Source of the DNA: Pseudonocardia parietis
GTDB taxonomy: Bacteria > Actinomycetota > Actinomycetes > Mycobacteriales > Pseudonocardiaceae
DNA length: 64,000 bases
Assembly (NCBI RefSeq): GCF_017876315.1
Contig: NZ_JAGINU010000001.1
Location: forward strand, 5,084,001 to 5,148,000
Direction: 5' to 3'
The translations under genes and the position numbers were made by a program. The notes beneath the pieces are model-generated. The model had not been told where the DNA came from. It worked only from the letters and a program-made list of their open reading frames with translations, and searched no databases. This document shows, one piece after another, positions 54,663 to 63,948 of the stretch. The first letter of the stretch is position 1. Every line of letters begins with the position of its first letter.

Positions 54663-55996
54663 GCCTGCTGCTCGGGGTCGCTCTGCTGGCGGTCGTGCTG
54701 GTCACGGCCACGCTGCGGCCGCCCCGGCTGTCCGAGGCGGTCGTGGCGGTGCCGGCCGCGATCGTCGCCGTCGCCGCCGGGCTGGTGACGCCGGCCGGGG
54801 CGTGGGCCGAGATCGGCGAGCTCGCGCCGACCGTCGGGTTCCTGGCCGCGATCCTGCTGCTGGGCCATCTCGCCGACGCCGAGGGCGTGTTCCGCTGGCT
54901 GGGCTCGCGATTGGCCCGGGCCTCGGGCGGGTCCCCGCGGCGGCTGCTGGCGTGGGTGTTCGTCGCGGCGGCGGGGACGACGGCGGTGCTGAGCCTGGAC
55001 GCGACCGTCGTGCTGCTGACGCCGGTCGTGCTGGCGACGGCGACGCGCCTGCGGGTGCCCGCACGACCGCACTCCTACGCCTGCGTGCACCTGTCCAACT
55101 CGGCCTCGGGCCTGCTGCCGGTGTCGAACCTGACGAACCTGCTGGCGTTCTCCGCGTCCGGGCTGAGCTTCCTCGGCTTCGCCGGGCTGATGGTGGGGCC
55201 GTGGCTCGCGGTGATCGCCGTCGAGTACCTGGTCCTGCGGTGGTTCTTCGCGCGGGACCTGCCGGGCCGGGCCGAACCCGAGGCCGGAGCCGGGGCTGCG
55301 GAACACCGGGCGGGCGCCCCGGGCTGCCCGAGCCGGCCGGACCATTCCGGCGCTGCGGCCGGCGCCGATCCCGAAGGGGCGGCGACGTCCGGACCCGCCC
55401 CGGTGGCCGCGCTGGCCGTCCTCGCGGCGACCCTGGTCGGTTTCGGAGCGTCCTCGGCCGTCGGGATCGGGCCGGGCTGGGTCGCCGCCGCCGGGGCCGC
55501 GGTGCTCGCTGTCCGGGCGCTGCTGCGGCGGGCGACCGGACCGGTGCAGCTCGTCGCGGCCGCGTCGCCGGGGTTCTGCCTGTTCGTGTTCGCGCTCGGT
55601 GTCGTGGTCGAGGGCGTGAGCGGGCAGGGACTCGCCGCGTGGCTCGGCGCACTCCTGCCGGACTCCCCCGACCTGGCCGGGCTGCTCGCCACCGCCGTGC
55701 TCGCCGCGGTGCTGGCGAACCTGGTCAACAACCTGCCGGCGACGCTCGTGCTGCTCGCCGCCCTGGGCCCGGCACCGCACGCCGGTCTGGTGCTGGCCGT
55801 GCTGCTCGGGGTGAACGTCGGGCCGAACCTGACCTACGCCGGTTCGCTGGCCACGTTGCTCTGGCGGCGGATCGCGGCCGGGCACGGCGCGGCGCCCCGG
55901 TTCGGGACCTTCGCCGCGCTGGGTGCGCTCACCGTGCCCCTGGGCCTGCTCGCCGCGACCCTCGCCCTCTGGGCCTCGCTCACACTCGCCGGCTGA
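54659..55996 (+). CDS. ArsB/NhaD-SLC13-type ion transporter
   Basis: A 445-residue membrane protein of the ion-transporter superfamily. LAPTVGFLAAILLLGHLADAEGVFRWLGSRLAR, SLDATVVLLTPVVL, HLSNSASGLLPVSNLTNLLAFS and the C-terminal NLVNNLPATLVLLAAL with GVNVGPNLTYAGSLATLLW match ArsB/arsenical-pump-like proteins. A Gly/Ala/Pro-rich loop of about 45 residues (around 205-250) is an internal insertion. GTG 54659 overlaps TauE stop by 4 bp. No arsenic gene is next to it, so the substrate is uncertain. Confidence 0.83.
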   Translation: MSLLLGVALLAVVLVTATLRPPRLSEAVVAVPAAIVAVAAGLVTPAGAWAEIGELAPTVGFLAAILLLGHLADAEGVFRWLGSRLARASGGSPRRLLAWVFVAAAGTTAVLSLDATVVLLTPVVLATATRLRVPARPHSYACVHLSNSASGLLPVSNLTNLLAFSASGLSFLGFAGLMVGPWLAVIAVEYLVLRWFFARDLPGRAEPEAGAGAAEHRAGAPGCPSRPDHSGAAAGADPEGAATSGPAPVAALAVLAATLVGFGASSAVGIGPGWVAAAGAAVLAVRALLRRATGPVQLVAAASPGFCLFVFALGVVVEGVSGQGLAAWLGALLPDSPDLAGLLATAVLAAVLANLVNNLPATLVLLAALGPAPHAGLVLAVLLGVNVGPNLTYAGSLATLLWRRIAAGHGAAPRFGTFAALGALTVPLGLLAATLALWASLTLAG

Positions 55997-56021
55997 GGCT
56001 CTCGGGCGTGGTGTGCCGGGG

Positions 56022-56087
56022 ATGATCGCGGAGTCGTGCAGGATAGGTGCCGGATCTGGCACCTATCCCGCACGAACCGGCGATCAT
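56022..56087. repeat. 66-bp symmetric palindrome
   Basis: Axis 56054.5. Outer arms ATGATCGC (56022-56029) and GCGATCAT (56080-56087); then a 6x6 internal loop; GTGC (56036-56039) and GCAC (56070-56073); one mismatch; GGATAGGTGCC (56041-56051) and GGCACCTATCC (56058-56068); 6-nt loop GGATCT. The near-perfect symmetry exceeds a normal terminator. It lies downstream of the SLC13 gene in a gene-free gap. Confidence 0.8.
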
Positions 56088-56110
56088 GGGCTCGTCGCAG
56101 CCTCGGCGGG

Positions 56111-56296
56111 TCAGGAGCCGTGGGCCATGTCGTGACCCAGATCGGTGTCCGGATCCACCTCGCGGGTCGGCACACCGAGCGGGCGGGAGGTACCGCGGCG
56201 CTGCTGCGGCAGCCGCGCGACCACCTTCATCTCGTGGGCCAGGTCGTAGCCGTAGTCGTGCTCATGGGACATCGTTCCAGCAGACCGCACCGACAT
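56111..56296 (-). CDS. small hypothetical protein (61 aa)
   Basis: A 61-residue protein from ATG 56296 with GGAGAG 6-7 bp upstream. It reads SHEHDYGYDLAHEMKVVARL, then PQQRRG with a basic centre and ends EVDPDTDLGHDMAHGS. It is His/Asp-rich at both ends (HEHDYGYD; TDLGHDMAH), possibly a metal-binding or peptide-like product. No domain is known. The ribosome-binding site is the chief reason to accept it. Confidence 0.5.
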   Translation of the reverse strand: MSVRSAGTMSHEHDYGYDLAHEMKVVARLPQQRRGTSRPLGVPTREVDPDTDLGHDMAHGS

Positions 56297-56511
56297 CGTT
56301 GTCTCTCCGTTCCCCGCGACTCCGAGACATCACGCTCCGTACGCCGCCCGCCCCGTACGGTGCCGATTGATCATCGCCCGGTCGGGGCAGCGGAACAACG
56401 GTCCGCAGCGGACACCGCCCGATCGGGCCATGCCGGTATCGATCCAGTACGACCCCCGGCGTGCGGGGCGCCGGAGCGGGGTGGTATGCGCGCCCCGCTG
56501 AGCCCGAGCCG

Positions 56512-57639
56512 TCAGCCCAGATACGACGTGTCGTTGACCAGCCGGACCGAGGCCCCGCCGTCCGGGTAGAAGTCGGCGATGTTGGTGCACGCCAGGTCCA
56601 GGTGCATCCGGAAGAGCACCTCGTCGCCGGCGCCGAGCGCGTCTCGCAGCAGCATCTTGATCGGTGTCACGTGGCTGACCACGATCACCGTCTCACCGGG
56701 GAACTCCTCGACGATCCGGCTGCGCTCCGCCTCGACCCGCTTCCCCACGGCGCGGAAGCTCTCCCCACCGGGCGGTTCGACGTCGGCCGAGCCCAGCCAG
56801 CGGCCGTGCAGCTCGGCGTCGCGCTCCCGGGCCTCGGCGAAGGTGAGGCCCTCCCAGCCACCGAAGTCGGTCTCGATCAGGGCGTCGCGGACCCGCAGCG
56901 GCGCGCCGGTCGTCTCGGCGACCGCGGCCGCGGTCTGCCGGGCACGGCGCAACGGCGACGACAGCACAGCCGCCGGCTCGACGCCCTGCTTGCGCAGTCG
57001 TGCCGCGATCGTCCGGGCCGCCGCGACGGCCTGGGCCTGGCCGGCCTCGGTGAGCTCCGGGTCGCCGTGCCCGGAGTAGCGGCGTTCGATCGACAGCGCG
57101 GTCTGGCCGTGCCGCAGCAGGATCATCCGCACCGGCGTGCCGACCTGACCGGTCCAGGCCGCCGCGGCCTCCTCGGTCGGCACCGCGGCCGGTTTCGGGA
57201 CCGGCCCGGCCGCCACCACCGGATCGAGCGAGGGGCTCGACCCGCCGTCCATCGCCCGGTTGGCGAGGTCGTCGGCGAGGGCGTTCTCCGCGCGCGGGAT
57301 CCAGGTGAACGTGACGGTGTCGAACTCCTTCACCAGCGCGCGGGCCTGTTCGGCGAGCAGCCGCAGCGCATCGTTCTTGATCTTCCAACGCCCGCTCATC
57401 TGCTCGACGACCAGCTTCGAGTCCATCCGGGCCTCGACCTCGGTGGCACCCAGCTCCCGGGCGACGGTCAGGCCGGCGATCAATCCGCGGTACTCGGCGA
57501 CGTTGTTGGTGGCGGTGCCCAGGCCGTCGTACACCTCGGCCAGCACCTGGCGGCGACCGGCGTCGAGCGCGACCGCGCCGTAGCCTGCCGGACCGGGGTT
57601 GCCGCGCGACCCGCCGTCCGCCTCGACGACCAGCTTCAC
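56512..57639 (-). CDS. bifunctional RNase H / acid phosphatase (CobC domain)
   Basis: A 375-residue two-domain protein like mycobacterial Rv2228c. Residues 1-135 are type I RNase H: Asp8 (EADGGSRGNPGPAG), Glu49 (NNVAEYRGL), Asp73 (RMDSKLV) and Asp123/124 (NALADDLAN). Residues 170-375 are a histidine phosphatase: RHG at 176-178, TEAGQAQA, ETDFGGWEGLTFAE, and VVSHVTPIK. The first domain cuts RNA in RNA:DNA hybrids; the second is CobC-like alpha-ribazole phosphatase. GTG 57639 overlaps the zinc-ribbon stop by 4 bp. Confidence 0.92.
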   Translation of the reverse strand: MKLVVEADGGSRGNPGPAGYGAVALDAGRRQVLAEVYDGLGTATNNVAEYRGLIAGLTVARELGATEVEARMDSKLVVEQMSGRWKIKNDALRLLAEQARALVKEFDTVTFTWIPRAENALADDLANRAMDGGSSPSLDPVVAAGPVPKPAAVPTEEAAAAWTGQVGTPVRMILLRHGQTALSIERRYSGHGDPELTEAGQAQAVAAARTIAARLRKQGVEPAAVLSSPLRRARQTAAAVAETTGAPLRVRDALIETDFGGWEGLTFAEARERDAELHGRWLGSADVEPPGGESFRAVGKRVEAERSRIVEEFPGETVIVVSHVTPIKMLLRDALGAGDEVLFRMHLDLACTNIADFYPDGGASVRLVNDTSYLG

Positions 57640-58361
57640 TTGGCACGCACCAGGATCGCCCCGCACTCCTCGCAATGCGCCACGTCGTCGGCCGGCTTCC
57701 CGCGGATCTGGCTGAGGAAGGTGCGGTCCAGCTCGAGCCGGCACGCACCGCACCGCGACTCGCTCAGCGCGCCCGCCCCCACCTGCCCGCGCGCGCGGAG
57801 CCGCTCGTAGTCGGCCAGCAGGTCCGCGGGCAGCACGGCCACCAGCTCGCCACGGGCCCGGTCGCGGCCGGTCCGGGAGGCGTCGAGATCGGCCACGACG
57901 GTGTCGCGGCGACCGGTCACCTCGGCGACCTCGTCCTCGGCGGTCTTCCGTTCCCCGGCGGCGTGGTCGAGCTCGACGCCGACCGCCTCGCGCTCCTCCA
58001 TGATCTCGAGCTGCTCCTCCTCCAGCACGCCCTGCCTGCGGGCCAGGGTGTCGAGCTCGTGCTGCAGCTCGGTCGCCTGCTTGGCGTTGACGCCCGAGCC
58101 GGACAGCAGCGACCGGTCGCGCTCGACCCGGGACCGGACGCCCTCGACGTCACGCTCCAGCCGGGCGATGTCCCGGTCCAGGTCACCGGCCCGGGTCTCG
58201 GCGCGGACGACGGCGTCCTGCGCGTCCCGCACCCGCTGCTCGGCCTCGGCGAGCTGCTGGTGCTCGGGGAGGGTCTTGCGCCGGTGGGCGAGCCGGCCGA
58301 GCTCGGCGTCCACCTCTGCCAGCTGGAGCAGCTTCGCCTGAGCAGTGGGGTCGGCCTTCAT
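57636..58361 (-). CDS. coiled-coil zinc-ribbon protein
   Basis: A 241-residue protein like mycobacterial Rv2229c. Residues 10-170 are a long coiled coil ([54 protein letters not shown]). A C4 zinc ribbon follows: RCGACRLEL and [13 protein letters not shown]. Role unknown; its relatives may bind nucleic acid or act in cofactor or ribosome-associated quality control. It overlaps the Nif3 stop at 58358-58361 (ATGA) and the RNase H start at 57636-57639. Confidence 0.9.
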   Translation of the reverse strand: MKADPTAQAKLLQLAEVDAELGRLAHRRKTLPEHQQLAEAEQRVRDAQDAVVRAETRAGDLDRDIARLERDVEGVRSRVERDRSLLSGSGVNAKQATELQHELDTLARRQGVLEEEQLEIMEEREAVGVELDHAAGERKTAEDEVAEVTGRRDTVVADLDASRTGRDRARGELVAVLPADLLADYERLRARGQVGAGALSESRCGACRLELDRTFLSQIRGKPADDVAHCEECGAILVRAK

Positions 58362-59524
58362 GAACTCGCCTCCGGGTCGGATGATGTCGCAGCAGTGGTC
58401 CAGGGATCGGTGCGCCGCCGGGACACGGACACCGCGACGCTACCGCCGAGCGCCGAGCGCACCACGTCGGCCGCCTGGCCGCACCACGGCCATTCGGACG
58501 CCCAGTGCGCGACGTCGACCAGTGCCGGGGCGGGCCCGTCCGGGCCGGTTCCGGCGAGCGCGTGCTCGACCGCCGGGTGGTGCCGCAGGTCGGCGGTCAC
58601 GTAGGCGTCGACGCCGGCCCGGGCCGCGGTGTCCAGCGCCGAGTCGCCCGCCCCGCCGCACACCGCGACCCGGCGGATCTCGCGCTCCGGGTCGCCGGCC
58701 CCGCGCACACCCCACGCCGTCGCGGGCAGGGCGCGCGCGACGCGCCGGGTGAACTCCGCGAACGGCTCGGAGCGCGGCAGCGTCCCGACCCGGCCGAGCC
58801 CGCGCGCCGACGGCACCGGCGCCATCTCCAGCAGGTCGAACGCGGGCTCCTCGTAGGGGTGCGCGGCGCGCAGCGCGGCGAGGACCGCGCGGCGGCGCGA
58901 CCGCGGCAGCACCATCTCCAGGCGCGTCTCCGCGACCCGCTCCAGCTTCCCGACCTCGCCGATCGCCGGGACGGCGCCGTCGAGCGGGAGGAACTGGCCG
59001 GTGCCCGCGGTGGCGAACGAGCAGTGCGAGTAGTTGCCGACGTTCCCGGCGCCGGCGTCGGACAGCGCGGTGTGCACCTGCGCGATGGCCGGACCGACCG
59101 GGACGAACGTGACGATCTTGTCGAGCGCCGGGGCGGGGTCCGGTTCGAGGGGACCGTCGACCGCCAGGCCGAGTGCGGCGGCGAGCGCGTCGGAGACGCC
59201 GGGGTCCGCGACGTCGGCGTTGGTGTGCGCGGTGAACAGCGCGACCCCGGACCGGATCAACCGGTGCAGCAGCGCGCCCTTCGGGGTGTCGGCGCCGACG
59301 CCGTGCACGCCGCGCAGCAGCAGCGGGTGGTGGGTGACCAGCAGCTGCGCGCCGGTCCCGATCGCCTCGTCGACCGTCTCCGGGGTCGGGTCGACGGCGA
59401 ACAGGACCTTCTCCACGGTCTCGGCGGGGTCGCCGCAGACCAGCCCGACGGCGTCCCAGTCCATCGCGAGGTCCGGCGGGTAGGCGGACTCGAGCACGTC
59501 CAGGACGTCGCGCAGCGTGCTCAT
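58358..59524 (-). CDS. Nif3-like dinuclear metal centre hexameric protein
   Basis: A 388-residue NIF3/DUF34 protein: [40 protein letters not shown], the metal-site [21 protein letters not shown], a middle insert with [15 protein letters not shown], and near the C-terminus [12 protein letters not shown]. It forms metal-bound hexamers; a GTP cyclohydrolase-like or metal-homeostasis role has been proposed. ATG 59524 overlaps the CobC stop (ATGA). Confidence 0.92.
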   Translation of the reverse strand: MSTLRDVLDVLESAYPPDLAMDWDAVGLVCGDPAETVEKVLFAVDPTPETVDEAIGTGAQLLVTHHPLLLRGVHGVGADTPKGALLHRLIRSGVALFTAHTNADVADPGVSDALAAALGLAVDGPLEPDPAPALDKIVTFVPVGPAIAQVHTALSDAGAGNVGNYSHCSFATAGTGQFLPLDGAVPAIGEVGKLERVAETRLEMVLPRSRRRAVLAALRAAHPYEEPAFDLLEMAPVPSARGLGRVGTLPRSEPFAEFTRRVARALPATAWGVRGAGDPEREIRRVAVCGGAGDSALDTAARAGVDAYVTADLRHHPAVEHALAGTGPDGPAPALVDVAHWASEWPWCGQAADVVRSALGGSVAVSVSRRRTDPWTTAATSSDPEASS

Positions 59525-60618
59525 GCCGGGACGACCAGCGCGCGCAGGGCGGCGTCGAGCTCGTCGACGAGCTGGCGGGCGACCTCCGGTGGACGCACGG
59601 CGACCCGGACGTGGTCGGGGCCCAGGCCGGGGAAGGTGTCCCCGCGGCGGACCGCGATGCCGGCCGCGCGCAGCAGCCGTCGCACGTCGTGGCCGGTGTC
59701 GTCCGGCAGGTGCAGCAGCAGGAACGGGGCCTGGCCCGGCTGGACGGCGACGCCCTCGATCCCGGACAGCGCCGCGGTCATCGACACCCGGTGGGCGGCC
59801 AGCTCGCGGGCCTTCTGGTCGGCGGCCGAGAGCGCCTCCGGCTCGCAGCAGGCGACGATCGCCTCGAGCGCGGGCGTCGACACCGGCCACGGCGGGCGCG
59901 GCGCGGCGAGGCGGGCCAGCAGCTCCGGGTCGCCGAGCGCGTACCCGGCTCGCAACCCGGCCAGCGCCCACGTCTTGGTCAGCGACCGGAACACCAGCAG
60001 GCCGTCGAGCCCGGTGTCACCGGCGAGGGTCTCCGGTTCACCCGGCACCGCGTCGGCGAAGGCCTCGTCGACCAGCAGCACCCGGCCCGGGCGGGCGAGG
60101 GCGCGGACGTCGGCGGCGGGGTGCAGCACCCCGGTCGGGTTCGTCGGGTTCCCGACGACGACGAGATCGGCCTCCGCCGGGACGGCCCGCGGATCGAGCG
60201 CGTGCCCGCTCGCCGGGTCGGTGAGGACACGGACGACCGGCACCCCGGCCGCGCGCAGCACGGCCTCCGGCTCGGTGAAGCCGGGGTGAACGACGGCGGC
60301 CAGGCGCGGGCGCAGTGCCGGGAGCAGCGCGAAACCCTCCGCGCTGCCGGCCAGCGGCAGCACCTGCCCCGGCGCGCGACCGTGCCGGGCGGCGGCGGTC
60401 TCGCGGGCCCGGGCGTCGTGGTCGGCGCGCGGGTAGCGGCCCAGACCGTCGAGGGTGCCGACGAGTCTGTCCCGCAACCACGGCGGTGGGCCGTCCCCGA
60501 TCACGTTGACGGCGAAGTCGACGAGGCCGTCGGACGCCTCGGCGTCGCCGTGGTGGCGCAGGTCGTGCGCACCCGGGTCACCGGGCCCGCGACCGGCGGG
60601 GTGGTGATCGAACGGCAT
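59521..60618 (-). CDS. cobC: PLP-dependent aminotransferase, CobC/HisC-like
   Basis: A 365-residue fold-type I PLP enzyme (Rv2231c-like). [22 protein letters not shown] begins the domain; [30 protein letters not shown] and the PLP Lys in [20 protein letters not shown] are typical of CobC/HisC. It may form L-threonine O-3-phosphate decarboxylation products or histidinol-phosphate. The name is inferred from the Mycobacterium homologue. First gene of the overlapping minus-strand block. Confidence 0.88.
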   Translation of the reverse strand: MPFDHHPAGRGPGDPGAHDLRHHGDAEASDGLVDFAVNVIGDGPPPWLRDRLVGTLDGLGRYPRADHDARARETAAARHGRAPGQVLPLAGSAEGFALLPALRPRLAAVVHPGFTEPEAVLRAAGVPVVRVLTDPASGHALDPRAVPAEADLVVVGNPTNPTGVLHPAADVRALARPGRVLLVDEAFADAVPGEPETLAGDTGLDGLLVFRSLTKTWALAGLRAGYALGDPELLARLAAPRPPWPVSTPALEAIVACCEPEALSAADQKARELAAHRVSMTAALSGIEGVAVQPGQAPFLLLHLPDDTGHDVRRLLRAAGIAVRRGDTFPGLGPDHVRVAVRPPEVARQLVDELDAALRALVVPA

Positions 60619-60753
60619 CCGGTCACCCTACGGCGGACGGTTCGCGCCGCCCCGCACCACCCGAGCCCGGCGGGCGCCCGGCGCGGCCGGATGGGGGACA
60701 ATGGCCGGGTCAGCGTCGACGTCCGTACCCGCGCTCCCCCGAGAGGGATCCCC

Positions 60754-61212
<459 letters not shown>

Positions 61213-61234
61213 CCGGGCGCGGCGGCGAACCGGG

Positions 61235-62512
61235 TCAGTAGGCCCCGTGGGCCCCCCGCAGCGGGAAGCCGGAGGACCGGTCGTCGTGCAGCTTCACGCC
61301 CAGCACCTGGTGCAGCTGGATGTTGTTCAGCTCGAAGCCCAGCCGGCAGGCGGCCATGTAGAGCCGCCAGACCCGGGCCCGCCCGGTCCCGACCTCGGCG
61401 ACGGCGCCGGCCCAGTTGCGCTCCAGGTTGGCGCCCCAGTCCCGCAGGGTCAGGGCGTAGTGCTCGCGCAGGTTCTCCTCGTGCCGGATCTCGAACCCGG
61501 CCTCGTTCATCGCCGTCACCAGCGTCCCGACCGGCTCGAGCTCGCCGTCCGGGAAGACGTAGCGGCGGATGAACGCGTCGGTGTGCCGGTGGTCGGGCTT
61601 GTGCGGCTGGGTGATGCAGTGGTTGAGCATCCGCCCGCCGGGGCGCAGCTTGGCCTGCATCGCCCGGAAGTACGCGTCGACGTTGGCCTTGCCGATGTGC
61701 TCGGTGAGGCCGATCGAGGAGACGGCGTCGTACACCCCGTCCGGGAGGTCGCGGTAGTCGAGATGGCGCACCTCCGCCAGGTCACCGAGCCCTTGACGCT
61801 CGATCTCCGCCTGCCCCCACGCCGCCTGCTCCCGCGACAGCGTGACGCCGAGCGCGCGCACCCCGTGCTCGGCTGCGGCGTGGCGCACCATCCCGCCCCA
61901 GCCGCAGCCGACGTCGAGCAGGCGCATCCCCGGCTTCAGGTCCAGCTTCGCCGCGACCAGCTCGTACTTGTGGGCCTGCGCCTGCTCGAGCGTGGCGGCG
62001 GCGTCCGGGTAGGTGGCGCAGGTGTAGGTCATCGACGGGCCGAGGACCAGCTCGTAGAACCGGTTCGAGACGTCGTAGTGGTGCGAGATCGCCTGCGAGT
62101 CCCGGCGCTTGGAGTGCAGCAGCCCCTTCGGCCGCGCCTCCAGGTCGGGCGGTGGCATCCGGTACTCCCGCCAGTACGGCAGCAGCCGCCGGGCCAGCCA
62201 CAGCTGTTCCGCACGCGGGATCGAGTGCAGCGTCACCTCCGCCATCGCGCGCAGCGCGGTGTAGAGGTCGCCGTCGACGTCGATCTCCTCGGTCACGTAC
62301 GCCCGGGCCAGCCCCAGCGAACCGGGTGCGTTCACCAGCCGGGCGAGTGCCCGCGGTGAGGTGACCCGCAGCGTCACCGGGGCGTCGGGCGGGCCTGCGG
62401 CCGAACCGTCGAACGCCTCGACCCGCAGCTCCGGTGCCCGTCCGAGCACCCGGGCCAGGATCCCGGCGACCGGCTCGGTCGTCACCTGCGGTCGCTCCAG
62501 CACTCCCGTCAT
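61235..62512 (-). CDS. tmsB: cyclopropane/methyl fatty acid synthase, TmsB-like
   Basis: A 425-residue SAM-dependent methyltransferase. LGLARAYVTEEIDVDGDLYTALRAM is the N-terminal recognition region; HHYDVSNRFYELVLGPSMTYTCATY and LDVGCGWGG (200-207) are the CFA synthase core, with GLTEHIGKANVDAYFRAMQAKLRPGG. The enzyme adds methylene/methyl to phospholipid-bound oleate. With the adjacent flavoprotein it yields 10-methylstearate (tuberculostearate). ATG 62512; 30 bp after the flavoprotein stop. Confidence 0.88.
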   Translation of the reverse strand: MTGVLERPQVTTEPVAGILARVLGRAPELRVEAFDGSAAGPPDAPVTLRVTSPRALARLVNAPGSLGLARAYVTEEIDVDGDLYTALRAMAEVTLHSIPRAEQLWLARRLLPYWREYRMPPPDLEARPKGLLHSKRRDSQAISHHYDVSNRFYELVLGPSMTYTCATYPDAAATLEQAQAHKYELVAAKLDLKPGMRLLDVGCGWGGMVRHAAAEHGVRALGVTLSREQAAWGQAEIERQGLGDLAEVRHLDYRDLPDGVYDAVSSIGLTEHIGKANVDAYFRAMQAKLRPGGRMLNHCITQPHKPDHRHTDAFIRRYVFPDGELEPVGTLVTAMNEAGFEIRHEENLREHYALTLRDWGANLERNWAGAVAEVGTGRARVWRLYMAACRLGFELNNIQLHQVLGVKLHDDRSSGFPLRGAHGAY

Positions 62513-62542
62513 CGCTGAACTCCTCCCTCCGAACCCGCCGCT

Positions 62543-63910
62543 CTAGCGGCCGGTCACCTTCCGATACAGGTCGGGCGCGCACCCGTCCGGGTCGTAACGC
62601 TGCTTCACCGCCCGGTACGCCGCGCCGTCGTAGTGCCCCCAGAACTCGTCCTCGTCGTAGTGCACGGTCGAGTACAGCGACTTGTGCCCGCCGAGCCCAG
62701 CGACTTTCTCCTCCACCAGCCGGTTGTGCGCCCACCGGTCCCCCGGCCGCTCCGGTACCGACGACCAGAACCCGACGTTGACGTAGAGCCGGCCCGGCTC
62801 CATCGGGTACAGCGGCCAGGACCGCTCGCCACGCAACCGCATCGGGCACAGCCACACCGGCGAGATCCGCACCTGTTCGTGGAAGAACTCGAGGAACTCC
62901 GCGAGCCGCTCGACCGGGACCTCGACGTCCTGGACGACCATCTCCTCGGCCGTTCCACCCAGGGCTTCGCGTACCCGGTTGGAGGCTCCGAAACGTTGGT
63001 CGAGGGCGACCAGGCGGCGGTAGACGTCGGAGCGCCGGTAGCGGCGCGGCCAGAACCTGCGCACCAGCGGCTGCTGGACACCGAACGCGCGCGAGCACCA
63101 GAACCAGTCCGGGTCCCAGCGCCAGATGTAGTCGTGGACCGTCAGGTGGTCGACCGGGCGCCGCTGCAGCGACCGGTAGAAGACCTCCTGCCCGGTGTAG
63201 TCGGAGATCCGCGCACCCGGCATCGGGGCGTCGACGAACCGTCCCGTGGTCAGGTACTGCTCGCCGGGCCCGAAGACGACACCGTCGAGGAAGTCGGCGT
63301 CCGATCCGGACAGCTCCTCGATCGCCGTCGCCGCTGCGTCCGCGGTGGTGTACCGGTGGTGGGTGAGCTGCACGAACGGCCGTACCGGCGCCAGTTCGAC
63401 GACGAGGCGGACCGCATAGCCGAGCGTCCCGTAGGAGTTGGGGAAGGCCGCGAACAGGTCGGCGTGCTCGCCGTCGGGGGTGACGTGCAGCAGCTCCCCG
63501 GCCGGGGTCAGCACGTCCATCTCCAGCACCGACTCGTGCGGCAGGCCGTTGCGGAACGACGACGACTCCACCCCGAGCCCGGTCACCGCGCCGCCCAGGG
63601 TGATCGTCTTGAGCTGCGGGACGACCAGCGGCATCAGCCCGTGCGGCAGCGTCGCGGCGACGATCGTCTCGTAGGTGGCCATGCCCTGGACCTGGGCGGT
63701 TCGTGCCTGCGGGTCGACCTCCAGCACGCCGTCGAGGGCGGAGGTGTCCAGCCGGCGGACGCCGCGCCCGGTGTCCCGATCACCGAACCGGAACAGGTTC
63801 GACGACGGTTTGCCCAGCTGGACCCGGCCGGCCCCGGCCCGGGCACGGCGCATCTGCTCCACCGCCCGGTCATGTGCGACACGGGATCCGGTACCGACGG
63901 GCGCCACCAT
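62543..63910 (-). CDS. tmsA: FAD-linked 10-methylene fatty acid reductase, TmsA-like
   Basis: A 455-residue FAD_binding_4 flavoprotein. VRRLDTSALDGVLEVDPQARTAQVQG and LPHGLMPLVVPQLKTITLGGAVTGLGVESSSFRNGLPHES are the FAD-domain signatures; the C-terminal GHKSLYSTVHYDEDEFWGHYDG is typical of the Rv0449c/BfaA/TmsA group. It reduces the 10-methylene intermediate made by TmsB to a 10-methyl chain with NADPH. ATG 63910 with the promoter so close that the transcript has almost no leader. It is the first gene of the pair. Confidence 0.88.
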   Translation of the reverse strand: MVAPVGTGSRVAHDRAVEQMRRARAGAGRVQLGKPSSNLFRFGDRDTGRGVRRLDTSALDGVLEVDPQARTAQVQGMATYETIVAATLPHGLMPLVVPQLKTITLGGAVTGLGVESSSFRNGLPHESVLEMDVLTPAGELLHVTPDGEHADLFAAFPNSYGTLGYAVRLVVELAPVRPFVQLTHHRYTTADAAATAIEELSGSDADFLDGVVFGPGEQYLTTGRFVDAPMPGARISDYTGQEVFYRSLQRRPVDHLTVHDYIWRWDPDWFWCSRAFGVQQPLVRRFWPRRYRRSDVYRRLVALDQRFGASNRVREALGGTAEEMVVQDVEVPVERLAEFLEFFHEQVRISPVWLCPMRLRGERSWPLYPMEPGRLYVNVGFWSSVPERPGDRWAHNRLVEEKVAGLGGHKSLYSTVHYDEDEFWGHYDGAAYRAVKQRYDPDGCAPDLYRKVTGR

Positions 63911-63919
63911 GACGGCGAC

Positions 63920-63948
63920 GATAGACCTCTCTCGTTTGGCACGCTAAC
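63920..63948 (-). promoter_or_regulatory. tmsA: candidate tmsA promoter
   Basis: On the minus strand TCTATC (63925-63920) is a possible -10 and GTTAGC (63948-63943) a weak -35 with a 17-bp spacer. The start site would fall about 3 nt before ATG 63910, giving a leaderless or near-leaderless message. Confidence 0.4.

Noticed and set aside
54659-55996. True arsenite efflux gene arsB
   Set aside because: The fold is shared by many ion transporters, there is no arsR/arsC at this site, and substrate residues could not be checked by eye.
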